Below the pieces are notes generated by a model that was given only the letters and a program-made list of their open reading frames with translations, searched no databases and was not told the DNA's origin. The position numbers and the translations under genes are program-made. This document shows, one piece after another, positions 25,420 to 33,744 of a DNA stretch of 64,000 bases; position 1 is the first letter of the stretch; the number at the start of each line of letters is the position of its first letter. This DNA is from Hymenobacter cellulosivorans (GTDB taxonomy: Bacteria > Bacteroidota > Bacteroidia > Cytophagales > Hymenobacteraceae). The stretch spans positions 3,290,501 through 3,354,500 of the forward strand of contig NZ_CP095049.1 of assembly GCF_022919135.1 (NCBI RefSeq), read 5' to 3'.

Positions 25420-25833
25420 ATGAAGTCCCATATCGAAATCGTCAGGCCGGAGGCTGAGCTGCGGGCAGTGGTCAGCACTTTCCTGCAAGCGGGAGACTAT
25501 GCCCGGCATTTCACGGATTATCTAACTCATCCCGCACATTTTACCCTGCGGCAGACCGTCGTGAACCGGGTTCAGTTCGAGCACGTGTTTCGGTTGCGGT
25601 TTTCCTATCACGCAGACTGTAACGGCATCGAAATGAAAGGTGTGCGGGAGTTGCTGGACGGGCTGGTGCAATGGCCGGCCGAAAGCGTAGCCATCCTGGC
25701 AATTGACCACCAAAACGATAAAAAGCCGGCCTACGCCATTGTGGGCAGCGAAGATCTAAGCACTTTTTTTGGGGCGAGCTACTACCGAAATGGGAAGGTG
25801 GTCTTTGAGCCGAAGCTGGGGCTGGGTGGTTAA
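25420..25833 (+). CDS. Hypothetical protein, 137 residues
   Basis: The soluble product starts MKSHIEIVRPEAELRAVVST with no signal peptide. Segments such as VAILAIDHQNDKKPAYAIVG and STFFGASYYRNGKVVFEPKL suggest a compact alpha/beta fold, but I recognise no family. The gene stands alone, 77 bp after the SH3-like lipoprotein gene and convergent with the MscS gene (7 bp between stops). Confidence 0.7.
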   Translation: MKSHIEIVRPEAELRAVVSTFLQAGDYARHFTDYLTHPAHFTLRQTVVNRVQFEHVFRLRFSYHADCNGIEMKGVRELLDGLVQWPAESVAILAIDHQNDKKPAYAIVGSEDLSTFFGASYYRNGKVVFEPKLGLGG

Positions 25834-25840
25834 CCCCCGC

Positions 25841-26941
25841 CTATCCCGGCAGGCTTATCCCTACTTCGGGCCGGTGGCCATCCGGCTCCACTACGGCGCG
25901 GGTGCGGGGCAGGCTGCCGGGGTACTCACGCTGCAAGAATGTAATAAGCTGCTCGCGCACGGCGCAGCGCAGCTCCCAGACGTCGCCCGCGCTGGCGGCG
26001 CTGACCAAGGCCCGCAGCTCCAGGGTGCGCTCCTTGGCATCGGTGACGTGCAGCACGCACACGCGCTTATCCCAGAGCGGGTGGACTTCCAGAATCCGGC
26101 GCAGCTCGGCGCGCAGCGCATCAACGGGCACGGTGTAGTCGGTTTGCAGGTGCACGGCTCCGGTGAGGCGGGCACTGGTTCGAGTCCAGTTCTGGAAGGG
26201 CTTTTCGATGAAATAGTTGAGCGGCAGCACCAGGCGCCGCTCGTCCCAGATGCTGAGCACCACGTAGGTAAAGGTAATTTCCTCGACCCGGCCCCATTCG
26301 CCTTCCACCACCAGCACGTCGTCGATGCGGATGGGCTGGGTGAAGGCAATCTGGAAGCCGGCTAGCAGGTTGCTGATGGAGCGCTGGGCAGCAAAGCCCA
26401 CAATGACGCTGGCAATACCGGCCGAGGTGAGCAGGCCCGTGCCCAGGCGGCGCACTGTTTCGAAGCTCATCAACACCAGGCCCACGGCCACGAAGGCAAT
26501 CAGCGACACGACCAGCTTCTTGACGAACTGCAACTGCGTGAAGAGTTTGCGTACCCGCAGGTTGTCGGCGCCTTCCAGGCGGTAGCGCTGCTGCACCAGG
26601 TCCTGCAGCACGTCCACGGTTTTGATCAGGCCCCAGGCGAAGGTCAGTACCAAGGCCACTTCCACAAGGCGGCGTAGCACCTCGAAGGGCTTGGGCGGCA
26701 GCGGCACCAGGGGCAACACCAGCGAAATGGCCAGTACCGGGAAAAACCAGGTGCTGGCCTGGTTTAGGTGCTTGGCTACTGAGCGGGCCAGGGTTGTGTC
26801 TTCGCGCCGCCCAAAGGCCCGCAGCACGCTGAATACGGCGTACTTGAGCACCAGCCCGATGAGCAGGCCGCCGAGCAAAATGCCCAGGCCGGTGAAAATT
26901 TCGGGAAAGTGGGAAAGCAGATGTTCGGCTTGTTCTCTCAT
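25841..26941 (-). CDS. MscS-family mechanosensitive channel
   Basis: From the ATG at 26941 (MREQAEHLLSHFPEIF) the protein has 366 residues. It has three or four N-terminal helices, the pore-lining helix region GTGLLTSAGIASVIVGFAAQ with the following RSISNLLAGFQIAFTQPIRI, and the beta domain with VVEGEWGRVEEITFTYVVLS and WDERRLVLPLNYFIEKPFQN. The VGFAAQ/NLLAG order is diagnostic. It protects cells from hypo-osmotic shock in the inner membrane. The open frame continues upstream to 27307 but crosses the next gene antisense, so that part is not coding. Confidence 0.92.
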   Translation of the reverse strand: MREQAEHLLSHFPEIFTGLGILLGGLLIGLVLKYAVFSVLRAFGRREDTTLARSVAKHLNQASTWFFPVLAISLVLPLVPLPPKPFEVLRRLVEVALVLTFAWGLIKTVDVLQDLVQQRYRLEGADNLRVRKLFTQLQFVKKLVVSLIAFVAVGLVLMSFETVRRLGTGLLTSAGIASVIVGFAAQRSISNLLAGFQIAFTQPIRIDDVLVVEGEWGRVEEITFTYVVLSIWDERRLVLPLNYFIEKPFQNWTRTSARLTGAVHLQTDYTVPVDALRAELRRILEVHPLWDKRVCVLHVTDAKERTLELRALVSAASAGDVWELRCAVREQLITFLQREYPGSLPRTRAVVEPDGHRPEVGISLPG

Positions 26942-27073
26942 AAAAGCTGCTGCCGGATCAGAAAGCCGCCGGCAAACGTACCCGCAGTGTACCGGCCGAC
27001 CCGCGGAAAGGTTGACGCCGGCCCGCGCGGCTTTGCCTAACTTTGACCGAATTCCTACCGCGCACAACACAAG

Positions 27074-27337
27074 ATGACGCTGCTCTACCGCAACCAGCCC
27101 TGGATGTACGATTTGCTGCAGGACGAGCCCAGCGGCCGCTATTACCTGCAAGTCGTGTGCGGCACCAGCGCCTGGTACGAGATGAGCTTGCTGCTCACTG
27201 CGGCCGAGGTGGCGGCTTTTACCCAGGAGCTGGCCGCCGGCCACGATGAGAGCCTGACGCTGCTGGCCAAGCAGGTAATGCGCAGTGCCCCGGGCGGTAT
27301 TGCCCACCGCGAGTACCGGCGGGGAGCGGCCTGTTGA
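27074..27337 (+). CDS. Small hypothetical protein
   Basis: The 87-residue product MTLLYRNQPWMYDLLQDEPS with YLQVVCGTSAWYEMSLLLTA is acidic and soluble. Homologous small proteins of about 80-90 residues are common unannotated genes in Bacteroidota, but I cannot name a function. It lies on the opposite strand from MscS with 132 bp between the starts, so the two share a divergent promoter region, and is followed 36 bp later by the membrane-anchored protein gene at 27374. Confidence 0.65.
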   Translation: MTLLYRNQPWMYDLLQDEPSGRYYLQVVCGTSAWYEMSLLLTAAEVAAFTQELAAGHDESLTLLAKQVMRSAPGGIAHREYRRGAAC

Positions 27338-27373
27338 ACCAGACTTTGCGCCTTAAGACGCGTAAGCACTAGC

Positions 27374-27820
27374 ATGAAGTACTCGCTGCTACCGCTGGCT
27401 CCGCTATGTGTTGCCGGCTTCGTCGGGATATGGTGCCTGGTCGTGAAGCTGATTTCCCTGCTGGCCTGGCAACCCCTGGCCCGGCACTTCGCCGTGGCCG
27501 CGCTGCCCGCCGGCACCCGGGTTCGCGTCGGCTTCGCGCACCTGGGGCTGGTCCGCTACCAGGGCACGCTGCAAGCTATGGTAACGACGCAGGGACTAGG
27601 GCTAAGCACGGGTTTCCCGTTCCGTATCGGGCACGTACCCCTGCTGATTCCGTGGGCAGCGCTGGGGCCGTTTCGGGCGGAAAAATCCCTCTGGACGACG
27701 CTTTATACCACCCGCATCGACACTGGGCCGGGCCCGGGTACTTCGTTTACCTTCACCGGCGACGAGCTCCTGCAAGCCGCCCGTCCCTGGATTCAGCTGG
27801 AGACCCACGTAGAGCATTAG
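27374..27820 (+). CDS. Membrane-anchored hypothetical protein
   Basis: The 148-residue product begins MKYSLLPLAPLCVAGFVGIW and continues CLVVKLISLLAW, one or two hydrophobic helices. A soluble part follows with VRYQGTLQAMVTTQGLGLST, VPLLIPWAALGPFRAEKS and FTFTGDELLQAARPW. The pattern resembles small proteins with a PH-like fold next to a membrane anchor (IPW..L and LYTT pattern), but no named family is recognised. It may be cotranscribed with the preceding gene. Confidence 0.7.
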   Translation: MKYSLLPLAPLCVAGFVGIWCLVVKLISLLAWQPLARHFAVAALPAGTRVRVGFAHLGLVRYQGTLQAMVTTQGLGLSTGFPFRIGHVPLLIPWAALGPFRAEKSLWTTLYTTRIDTGPGPGTSFTFTGDELLQAARPWIQLETHVEH

Positions 27821-27940
27821 GCCTTAAGGGTAAGGGAGAAGCGGCCCCAAATAGGAACATAAATGTGTTGCGGGGCAAACAAAGCTCAGCCGTAGCCGGT
27901 TATCCGCCACCTGTTTTAGTGTAGCTTTCTTTGCCCGCGT

Positions 27941-28372
27941 ATGTTTCTCGAAGAATTGTATTCATCCGTTGGTAAGCTGTTCCTGGAAATACATTACCAA
28001 GCCGAAGGACCCTGGATTTATGCCGACTGGGTAGGCTACCCCACTAGCGGCAATGTGCTCAAAGGCGCCCGGGCTTACCTCGACCAGATGCAGCGGCAGC
28101 GCTGCGTCGCCGTGCTCAACGACAACCGCCACCTGGTGGGCGGCTGGAATGCTTCCCTCGACTGGCTGGAGCGCGAGTGGATACCGTACGCCGTACAAAC
28201 CGGCCTCAAGTTCTGGGCCCACCTCGACAATCCCGACGCGTTTTCCCAGGAGTCGGCGGCGGCCCTGCGCGAGCGGGTCAATGGCCGGTTCCAGATTGAG
28301 CTGTTCGATAATCTGCCCGCGGCCCAGGCCTGGCTTCGCGCCTGTCTGGTTGGCAGGGTTCATGAACTGTAG
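27941..28372 (+). CDS. STAS-like hypothetical protein
   Basis: The 143-residue protein MFLEELYSSVGKLFLEIHYQ and on has the alternating strand/helix order of small STAS/SpoIIAA-like proteins common in Hymenobacteraceae, with GARAYLDQMQRQRCVAVLND and FWAHLDNPDAFSQESAAALR. No catalytic residues are visible. A protein with a similar layout is encoded at 30688-31098. The assignment to a STAS-like fold is a pattern judgement and weak. Confidence 0.6.
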   Translation: MFLEELYSSVGKLFLEIHYQAEGPWIYADWVGYPTSGNVLKGARAYLDQMQRQRCVAVLNDNRHLVGGWNASLDWLEREWIPYAVQTGLKFWAHLDNPDAFSQESAAALRERVNGRFQIELFDNLPAAQAWLRACLVGRVHEL

Positions 28373-28513
28373 CAGAAAAGAACGAAGTGGTGGAGTAGAG
28401 TTGGTGGTGAAGAATTTGGTTGATAGTGAGAGGGGTATATGTGACTACAGCCGAGCTGTCAACCTTGCGCAGGAGTTCCCCGTTTCAGCCTCATTCTCCC
28501 TACTATCACCAGT

Positions 28514-29350
28514 ATGAAGCTCGTTTCCTCCTTGCTGCTCGCCGGGGCGCTCAGCCTGGCCGCTACGCCCGTTGTCACCGCCCAGCACAATTCCTCGTCC
28601 CCCTACCACACCCGTTTCGCCGTCGATGCGCCCGTGATTCTGGGTCTGGGGGCTGTCAACGCGTTTGGCCTGTACCGGGTGCAGCAAAAGAACGGTCTGA
28701 ACGAAGCCGAGCTGGCGGCTCTCAACCGAAACGACGTTCCGAAGTTCGACCGGTTTGTGGCCGGTAACTATAGTGAGAAGGCCCAGACGGCCAGTGACAT
28801 TTTCTGCTATGGCTCCCTGGCAGCGGCCCCCGGCCTGCTGGCCCTCAACCCCGACATCCGGGGCAAGTACGGGCAGGTAATGGTGCTTTACCTGGAAACC
28901 ATGGCTACCAGCTCGGCCATTTTTACCTCCACCGTGGGCAACGTGTACCGCTACCGGCCCTTCCTTTACGGCTCGGAAGGCACTGACCGGGAGCGGAGCA
29001 GCAAGATTTCTACCAATTCCTTTTTTGCCGGCCACACCGCCCACACGGCCACCGCTACCTTTTTCGCGGCCAAGGTATTCCACGATTTCAACCCCAACTC
29101 GCCTGCTCAGCCCTACGTGTGGGGAGCCGCCGCCGTAGTGCCTGCCGTGGTGGCCTACTACCGCATGGAGGCCGGCAAGCACTTCCTCTCCGACAACCTG
29201 GTGGGCTACGCCGTGGGCGCCACGGTGGGCGTACTGGTACCCCAGCTGCACAAAACAACCAGTGGCCGCGGCCTCTCAGTAACGCCCCTACAGGGCGTAA
29301 ACGTGAACGGCTATTCCTACGGTGGTCTGCGCCTGACCAAGCAGCTCTAG
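28514..29350 (+). CDS. PAP2-type phosphatase, exported
   Basis: The 278-residue product starts with a signal-like MKLVSSLLLAGALSLAATPV and has the type 2 phosphatidic acid phosphatase motifs. An RPF segment follows the membrane part (YRYRPFLYGSE). FFAGHTAHTATATFFAAKVF carries the central catalytic His, and YYRMEAGKHFLSDNLVGYAV carries the third motif. It probably removes phosphate from a lipid or isoprenoid pyrophosphate at the periplasmic face. It stands alone; the 412-bp region downstream (29351-29762) has no gene that I can support. Confidence 0.9.
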   Translation: MKLVSSLLLAGALSLAATPVVTAQHNSSSPYHTRFAVDAPVILGLGAVNAFGLYRVQQKNGLNEAELAALNRNDVPKFDRFVAGNYSEKAQTASDIFCYGSLAAAPGLLALNPDIRGKYGQVMVLYLETMATSSAIFTSTVGNVYRYRPFLYGSEGTDRERSSKISTNSFFAGHTAHTATATFFAAKVFHDFNPNSPAQPYVWGAAAVVPAVVAYYRMEAGKHFLSDNLVGYAVGATVGVLVPQLHKTTSGRGLSVTPLQGVNVNGYSYGGLRLTKQL

Positions 29351-29762
29351 CCCGACCCTGGCTTCCCACCCTTTCACTATACGCTGAAGGCTGGCGGAGG
29401 CTGCAACAGCGAATAGAAGAGTGGGTTACAGTTCTCTATACATTGATGGTCATTTTGCCGCTGCTGCCGCGCCCGAGGTTGCTGTTTTGCCGCTCGTTTC
29501 GGGTACAGGCTGTCGACCTGGTCGGTGGGCCTGATCCTGCCGGCGAGCCTGTTGTGGCTGCCGTCCCGCTGGCAGTAAGGCTACAAGCAGCGCCATTGCT
29601 ACTGGCGGCTTTCTTCTCGGTAACCCAACCACTGCTTCCCAAACCGGGACTAGAGCCGTTCTGCTCCGGTTCCGGCTTTTGGGCGCTGGGCGGGTAGTAT
29701 AAGCGCCGTATTCAACGCATATTTGCCAGAATTACGTGCTTACTACCCAGCCCGCGCCGCTT
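29351..29762. other. Intergenic region without supported gene
   Basis: Short frames exist on both strands here, but none has a good start or a recognisable family. One phase gives a hydrophobic stretch (VGLILPASLLWLPSR) cut by stops, possibly a relic. No terminator hairpin with a T-run was recognised. Confidence 0.4.
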
Positions 29763-30680
29763 ATGCAATCTGCCTCTACTGTGCTGCTCGTGCGGCCCGC
29801 CAGCTTCGCCTTCAATGCCGAAACAGCCGAGTCCAACCATTTCCAGCAAACCCTGACCGGGCTCAGCGCCGGGCAGGTGCAGCAGCAGGCCTTTGCCGAG
29901 TTCGACAACGCGGTGGCTACGCTGCGGAACCGGGGCGTGCGGGTGCTGGTGGAAGACGATACGCCCGCGCCGGCCAAGCCCGATGCCGTGTTTCCCAACA
30001 ATTGGGGCACGTTTCACCCCGACGGCCGCGTGCTGCTTTACCCCATGTGCGCCCCCAACCGCCGCGCCGAGCGTCGCCCCGAGATTCTGGAGCGGCTGGG
30101 GCAGCAGTTTGTGCTTTCCGAAATCGTAGATTTGTCGCACCACGAGCAGCAGGGACGGTTTTTGGAAGGTACCGGCAGCATCATCTTCGACCATGTGCAC
30201 CGCCGGGCCTACGCCGGTATTTCGGCGCGCACCGATGCCGGGCTGTTCGAGGAGGTAGCCACCCGCCTGGGCTACGAACCGGTAGCTTTCCACGCCTTCG
30301 ATGCCCTGGGCCACCTGATTTACCACACCAACGTGATGCTGTGCGTGGGGGCCCGGTTTGCCGTTATCTGCCTGGAAAGCATTACGGATGCTACCGAGCA
30401 GGCCCGCGTAATCGAATCCTTGACCACGACCGGGCACGATATTGTGGCCATTTCCCTGGCCCAGGTGGCCCGATTTGCCGGCAATATGCTCACGGTACAA
30501 CCCGCCACCGGCCCCGAGCTGCTAGTGTTGTCGCAGAGTGCCTACGACGCGCTGATGCCCGAGCAACGCGCCCGGCTTAGCCAGCATTGCGACCTGTTGC
30601 CGCTGGCCATTCCCACCATTGAAACCATCGGGGTGGAAGTGCCCGCTGCATGCTGGCCGAAATATTCCTGCCGCCGCTAG
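29763..30680 (+). CDS. ctlX: CtlX-type citrulline/amidino hydrolase
   Basis: The 305-residue protein from the ATG at 29763 (MQSASTVLLVRPASFAFNAE) has the pentein fold pattern of the amidinotransferase superfamily: NNWGTFHPDGRVLLYPMCAP, FLEGTGSIIFDHVHRRAYAG, ISARTD and IYHTNVMLCVGARFAVICLE. This order, with the early RP..F..N.ET sequence, matches the citrulline-utilisation hydrolase family CtlX. A GTG at 29736 would add nine residues without pattern. CtlX-type enzymes act in arginine/citrulline catabolism; no other gene of that pathway is adjacent. Confidence 0.88.
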   Translation: MQSASTVLLVRPASFAFNAETAESNHFQQTLTGLSAGQVQQQAFAEFDNAVATLRNRGVRVLVEDDTPAPAKPDAVFPNNWGTFHPDGRVLLYPMCAPNRRAERRPEILERLGQQFVLSEIVDLSHHEQQGRFLEGTGSIIFDHVHRRAYAGISARTDAGLFEEVATRLGYEPVAFHAFDALGHLIYHTNVMLCVGARFAVICLESITDATEQARVIESLTTTGHDIVAISLAQVARFAGNMLTVQPATGPELLVLSQSAYDALMPEQRARLSQHCDLLPLAIPTIETIGVEVPAACWPKYSCRR

Positions 30681-30687
30681 CCTGAGC

Positions 30688-31098
30688 TTAGGTGTGGGCA
30701 ACCATTGCCAGCCAGTCCTGAGCAGCTTGCTCGTCTACGAAAATGCGGGCCCGGAAGGCTTGGCCATCGTAGAAATCCTGGCTGGGCACGTCGCCCTGGT
30801 CTTCCATATCGTGCAGCAGCGCCGGCGCCACCAGGTAAGCCAGGTAGGTGAGGGAGCCGGCCCGGTCGCCGGGCTGGGGGAAAAATGTGCTCAGCAATTT
30901 GGGCCGGTAAGTAGCGTCGCGGCGCAAATCAATGAGCCAGTGCTGGCAGCCGTAGTGGTTGGCCGCTTCGAGCATCACGGAGTACGCCTCCTGAATTTCG
31001 GTGGGGGCCAAAGGGCGCAAAATCCGGTTGATAATAAAGCAGACGTCGTCCCGGTAGCTCAGGTTTTGAAACTCGCGGGCGGGTAAGGTATGGTACAT
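30688..31098 (-). CDS. STAS-like hypothetical protein
   Basis: The 136-residue product starts MYHTLPAREFQNLSYRDDVC and has VMLEAANHYGCQHWLIDLRR followed by a domain ending with FVDEQAAQDWLAMVAHT. The arrangement (two strands, helix, strand with D.R, helix, final strand with E.AA..WL) is similar to the product of 27941-28372 and to unannotated STAS-like proteins of Hymenobacteraceae. It lies between ctlX and a divergent methyltransferase gene. Fold assignment is tentative. Confidence 0.6.
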   Translation of the reverse strand: MYHTLPAREFQNLSYRDDVCFIINRILRPLAPTEIQEAYSVMLEAANHYGCQHWLIDLRRDATYRPKLLSTFFPQPGDRAGSLTYLAYLVAPALLHDMEDQGDVPSQDFYDGQAFRARIFVDEQAAQDWLAMVAHT

Positions 31099-31218
31099 AC
31101 AAAGGGAAGAGCGGAAGCTCGTTTACGACTATGGTTGAGCTTAGTTCACACCTTGGCGTTTTATTCCGGGACTGATACCTTCGCCGAAACGCTACTCTGC
31201 CTATATTGCCCTAAACCT

Positions 31219-32022
31219 ATGACGACGCCTGCCGCTTACCTCGACCTGAACCGCGCCCTCTGGAACGCCCGCACTGGTCCGCACCTGGCCTCCGACTTTT
31301 ACAACGTGGAAGCCTTCAAAGCCGGCCAGTCTTCCCTGAACCGCATCGAGCTCGACTTGCTGGGCAACGTGACTGGCCTGCGAATTCTGCATCTGCAGTG
31401 CCATTTCGGGCAAGACAGCCTCTCGCTGGCCCGTCTGGGCGCCCAGGTCACCGGCGTCGACTTGTCGGATGAAGCCATAGCGGCGGCCCGCCAGTTGAGC
31501 ACCGAAATCGGGGTGGCGGCCGAGTTTATCTGCTGCGACGTGTACAATCTGCCCCAGCACCTGCCCGAGGCAGGGTTCGACGTCGTCTTTACCAGCTACG
31601 GGGTGTTGGGCTGGCTGCCCGACCTCACACGCTGGGCCGCGCTGCTCAGCCGCTACCTACGACCCGGCGGCCGGCTGGTGTTGGCCGAGTTTCACCCGGT
31701 GGTCTGGATGTTCGATAACGACTTTGCCCGCCTGCAGTACAGCTACTTCAATACTGGCCCCATCGAGGAAACTGAGGTGGGTACCTACGCCGACCGCGCC
31801 GCGGACATCGTGCACCAGTCCGTGACCTGGAACCACAGTTTGAGCGAGGTCATTGGCAGCCTGCTAGGCCAGGGCCTGCAACTTACCAGCTTCCAGGAAT
31901 ACGACTATTCGCCCTACAATTGCTTTGCCCACACCGTGGCCCAGCCCGACGGCACCTTCCGCATCGGTCCGCTCGGCGACCAGGCCCCGCTGGTGTATTC
32001 GGTGGTGGCTACCAAGCCATAA
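31219..32022 (+). CDS. Class I SAM-dependent methyltransferase
   Basis: The 267-residue product begins MTTPAAYLDLNRALWNARTG and has motif I as ILHLQCHFGQDSLSLARLGA (residues about 52-71), then VTGVDLSDEAIAAARQL, CCDVYNLPQHLPEAGFDVVF and GVLGWLPDLTRWAALLSRYL. These are the successive SAM-binding motifs of the UbiE/class I type. The substrate cannot be deduced. The frame is open further upstream, but the ATG at 31219 follows the leader of the divergent gene. A bidirectional terminator lies 20 bp after its stop. Confidence 0.92.
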   Translation: MTTPAAYLDLNRALWNARTGPHLASDFYNVEAFKAGQSSLNRIELDLLGNVTGLRILHLQCHFGQDSLSLARLGAQVTGVDLSDEAIAAARQLSTEIGVAAEFICCDVYNLPQHLPEAGFDVVFTSYGVLGWLPDLTRWAALLSRYLRPGGRLVLAEFHPVVWMFDNDFARLQYSYFNTGPIEETEVGTYADRAADIVHQSVTWNHSLSEVIGSLLGQGLQLTSFQEYDYSPYNCFAHTVAQPDGTFRIGPLGDQAPLVYSVVATKP

Positions 32023-32041
32023 GGCCCCGCACAAGCGCACA

Positions 32042-32076
32042 AAAAAGCCTCCGAATGGTGCGTTCGGAGGCTTTTT
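32042..32076. terminator. Bidirectional terminator between methyltransferase and mqo
   Basis: GCCTCCGAA (32047-32055) pairs with TTCGGAGGC (32063-32071), flanked by A-run on the left and T-run on the right, so it can stop transcripts from both sides (stop at 32022 on +, stop at 32091 on -). Confidence 0.85.
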
Positions 32077-32090
32077 CGTTTAAGCAGGGG

Positions 32091-33614
32091 CTATTTCCCA
32101 ATCATATCGGCGGGGGCGGCCAGGCCTAGCACAGAGCTGGTGTGGTTGCGGATCTGCTCCAGTAGCTCGGGGTTGTCGTTGAGTTTCTGGCCGAAAGAAG
32201 GAATCATTTCCTTGAATTTGGCCTGCCACTCGGGCGAATTGCCCTGCTGCTGAAAGCACTTCTGAATCAGGCTGACCATGATGCTGACGGCCGTGGAAGC
32301 ACCCGGCGAGGCGCCCAGCAACGCGGCAATGGACCCATCGGCGGCGCTGACAACCTCGGTACCAAACTCCAGCACGCCGCCTTCCTTTTCGTGCTTTTTG
32401 ATGACCTGCACGCGCTGGCCGGCAATTTCCAGCTGCCAGTCCTCGGCCCGGGCGTTGGGCAGATACTCCTTCAGGGCCGCCAGCCGGTCTTCGGGCGACT
32501 GCCGCACCTGGTTGATGAGGTAGCGGGTAAGCGGAATGTTCTTGAGGCCGGCAATAATCATGGGACGCAGGTTGCCAGCCCGGATGGAGGCGGGCAAATC
32601 CAGAAAGGAACCCTTCTTCAGAAACTTGGTGCTGAAGCCGGCATACGGCCCAAAGAGCAGCTCCCGCTTGCCGTTGATCATGCGCGAGTCGAGGTGGGGT
32701 ACCGACATGGGCGGCGAACCCACAGCCGCTTTGCCGTACACTTTGGCCTCGTGACGCTCAATAACTTCGGGGTTGACGCACTTGAGCCACTGCCCGCTCA
32801 CGGGGAAGCCCCCGAACCCGTAGCCTTCCGGAATGTCAGACTTTTCCAGCAGCGTCAAGGAGCCGCCGCCGGCCCCGATAAACACGAATTTGGCCCGCAC
32901 TTTCCGGCTTTGGCCGTTGAGGCGGTCGGTGGCCTTCACGCTCCAGCTGCCGTCGTCGCGGCGCTTAAGCTTGCTTACTTCGTGGTTGAAGTGGAACGTA
33001 ACGCCGGGCTTTTCCTGCAAAAGGTAGAACATGCCGCGGGTCAGGGAGCCGAAATTCACGTCGGTGCCCAGCTCCATACTGGTAGCGGCCACGGGTTGGC
33101 TGGCGTCGCGGCCTTCCATCACCAGCGGAATCCACTGCTCAATCTGCTGACGGTCCTGGGAAAACTCCATGCCCTTGAACAAGGGCGACTGGGTCAGGGC
33201 CGCGTGTCGCTTGCGCAGGTATTCCACGTTGTCGTTGCCCCACACGAAGCTCATGTGCGGAATATGGTTGATAAAGCGCTGCAGCTCTTTTACGGCATAC
33301 TTCTCGGCCAGGAACGACCAGAACTGCTTCGAGACTTCAAACGATTCGGCAATGCCGATGGCCTTGCTGATATCGATGGAGCCGTCGGGCCGCTCGGGGG
33401 TGTAGTTGAGCTCGCAAAAAGCGGAATGGCCAGTGCCAGCGTTGTTCCAGGCGTCGGAGCTTTCGGCGGCGGCCACATCTAGGCGCTCGAGCACCGTGAT
33501 GGTCAGGTCGGGTTGTAACTCCTTGAGCATCATGCCCAGCGTGGCACTCATAATGCCGGCGCCGATAAGCACGACATCGACTGCGCTTTCCGGAGAGTTA
33601 TCGGTAGTATTCAT
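32091..33614 (-). CDS. mqo: Malate:quinone oxidoreductase
   Basis: The 507-residue FAD enzyme starts MNTTDNSPESAVDVVLIGAG with the dinucleotide motif LIGAGIMSATLGMML (about 15-29), followed by RLDVAAAESSDAWNNAGTGH, PHMSFVWGNDNVEYLRKRHA and FGPYAGFSTKFLKKGSFLDL, all characteristic of Mqo. It oxidises malate to oxaloacetate at the inner face of the membrane and passes electrons to quinone, replacing or supplementing soluble malate dehydrogenase in the TCA cycle. Length equals the family norm of about 500. It stands alone with a terminator at its 3' end. Confidence 0.97.
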   Translation of the reverse strand: MNTTDNSPESAVDVVLIGAGIMSATLGMMLKELQPDLTITVLERLDVAAAESSDAWNNAGTGHSAFCELNYTPERPDGSIDISKAIGIAESFEVSKQFWSFLAEKYAVKELQRFINHIPHMSFVWGNDNVEYLRKRHAALTQSPLFKGMEFSQDRQQIEQWIPLVMEGRDASQPVAATSMELGTDVNFGSLTRGMFYLLQEKPGVTFHFNHEVSKLKRRDDGSWSVKATDRLNGQSRKVRAKFVFIGAGGGSLTLLEKSDIPEGYGFGGFPVSGQWLKCVNPEVIERHEAKVYGKAAVGSPPMSVPHLDSRMINGKRELLFGPYAGFSTKFLKKGSFLDLPASIRAGNLRPMIIAGLKNIPLTRYLINQVRQSPEDRLAALKEYLPNARAEDWQLEIAGQRVQVIKKHEKEGGVLEFGTEVVSAADGSIAALLGASPGASTAVSIMVSLIQKCFQQQGNSPEWQAKFKEMIPSFGQKLNDNPELLEQIRNHTSSVLGLAAPADMIGK

Positions 33615-33667
33615 AGGGGTGACGTAGCAAAGAAGTCGGCAAAGGTATTGCCTACGTCGAAAAGCAA

Positions 33668-33713
33668 AAAAAGGCGCTTTTGTTGGCCCATATTGGCAAA
33701 AAAGTGCCTTTAG
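33668..33713 (-). terminator. Terminator after the outer-membrane protein gene
   Basis: On the minus strand AAAGGCACTTTT pairs (one mismatch) with AAAAGCGCCTTT across a 16-nt loop and runs into a stretch of Ts. It lies about 30 bp after the stop of the gene at 33745-35184. Confidence 0.6.
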
Positions 33714-33744
33714 CGGCTACTAGGGCCAGTAGGGTCGAGCTTGC

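Noticed and set aside
26942..27307. N-terminal extension of the MscS protein
   Set aside because: The extra 120 residues lie antisense to the 27074 gene and lack a membrane or conserved pattern; the ATG at 26941 precedes a proper first helix.
32391..33482. A long + strand frame opposite mqo
   Set aside because: Antisense shadow of a well-conserved enzyme, no motif and no plausible start context.
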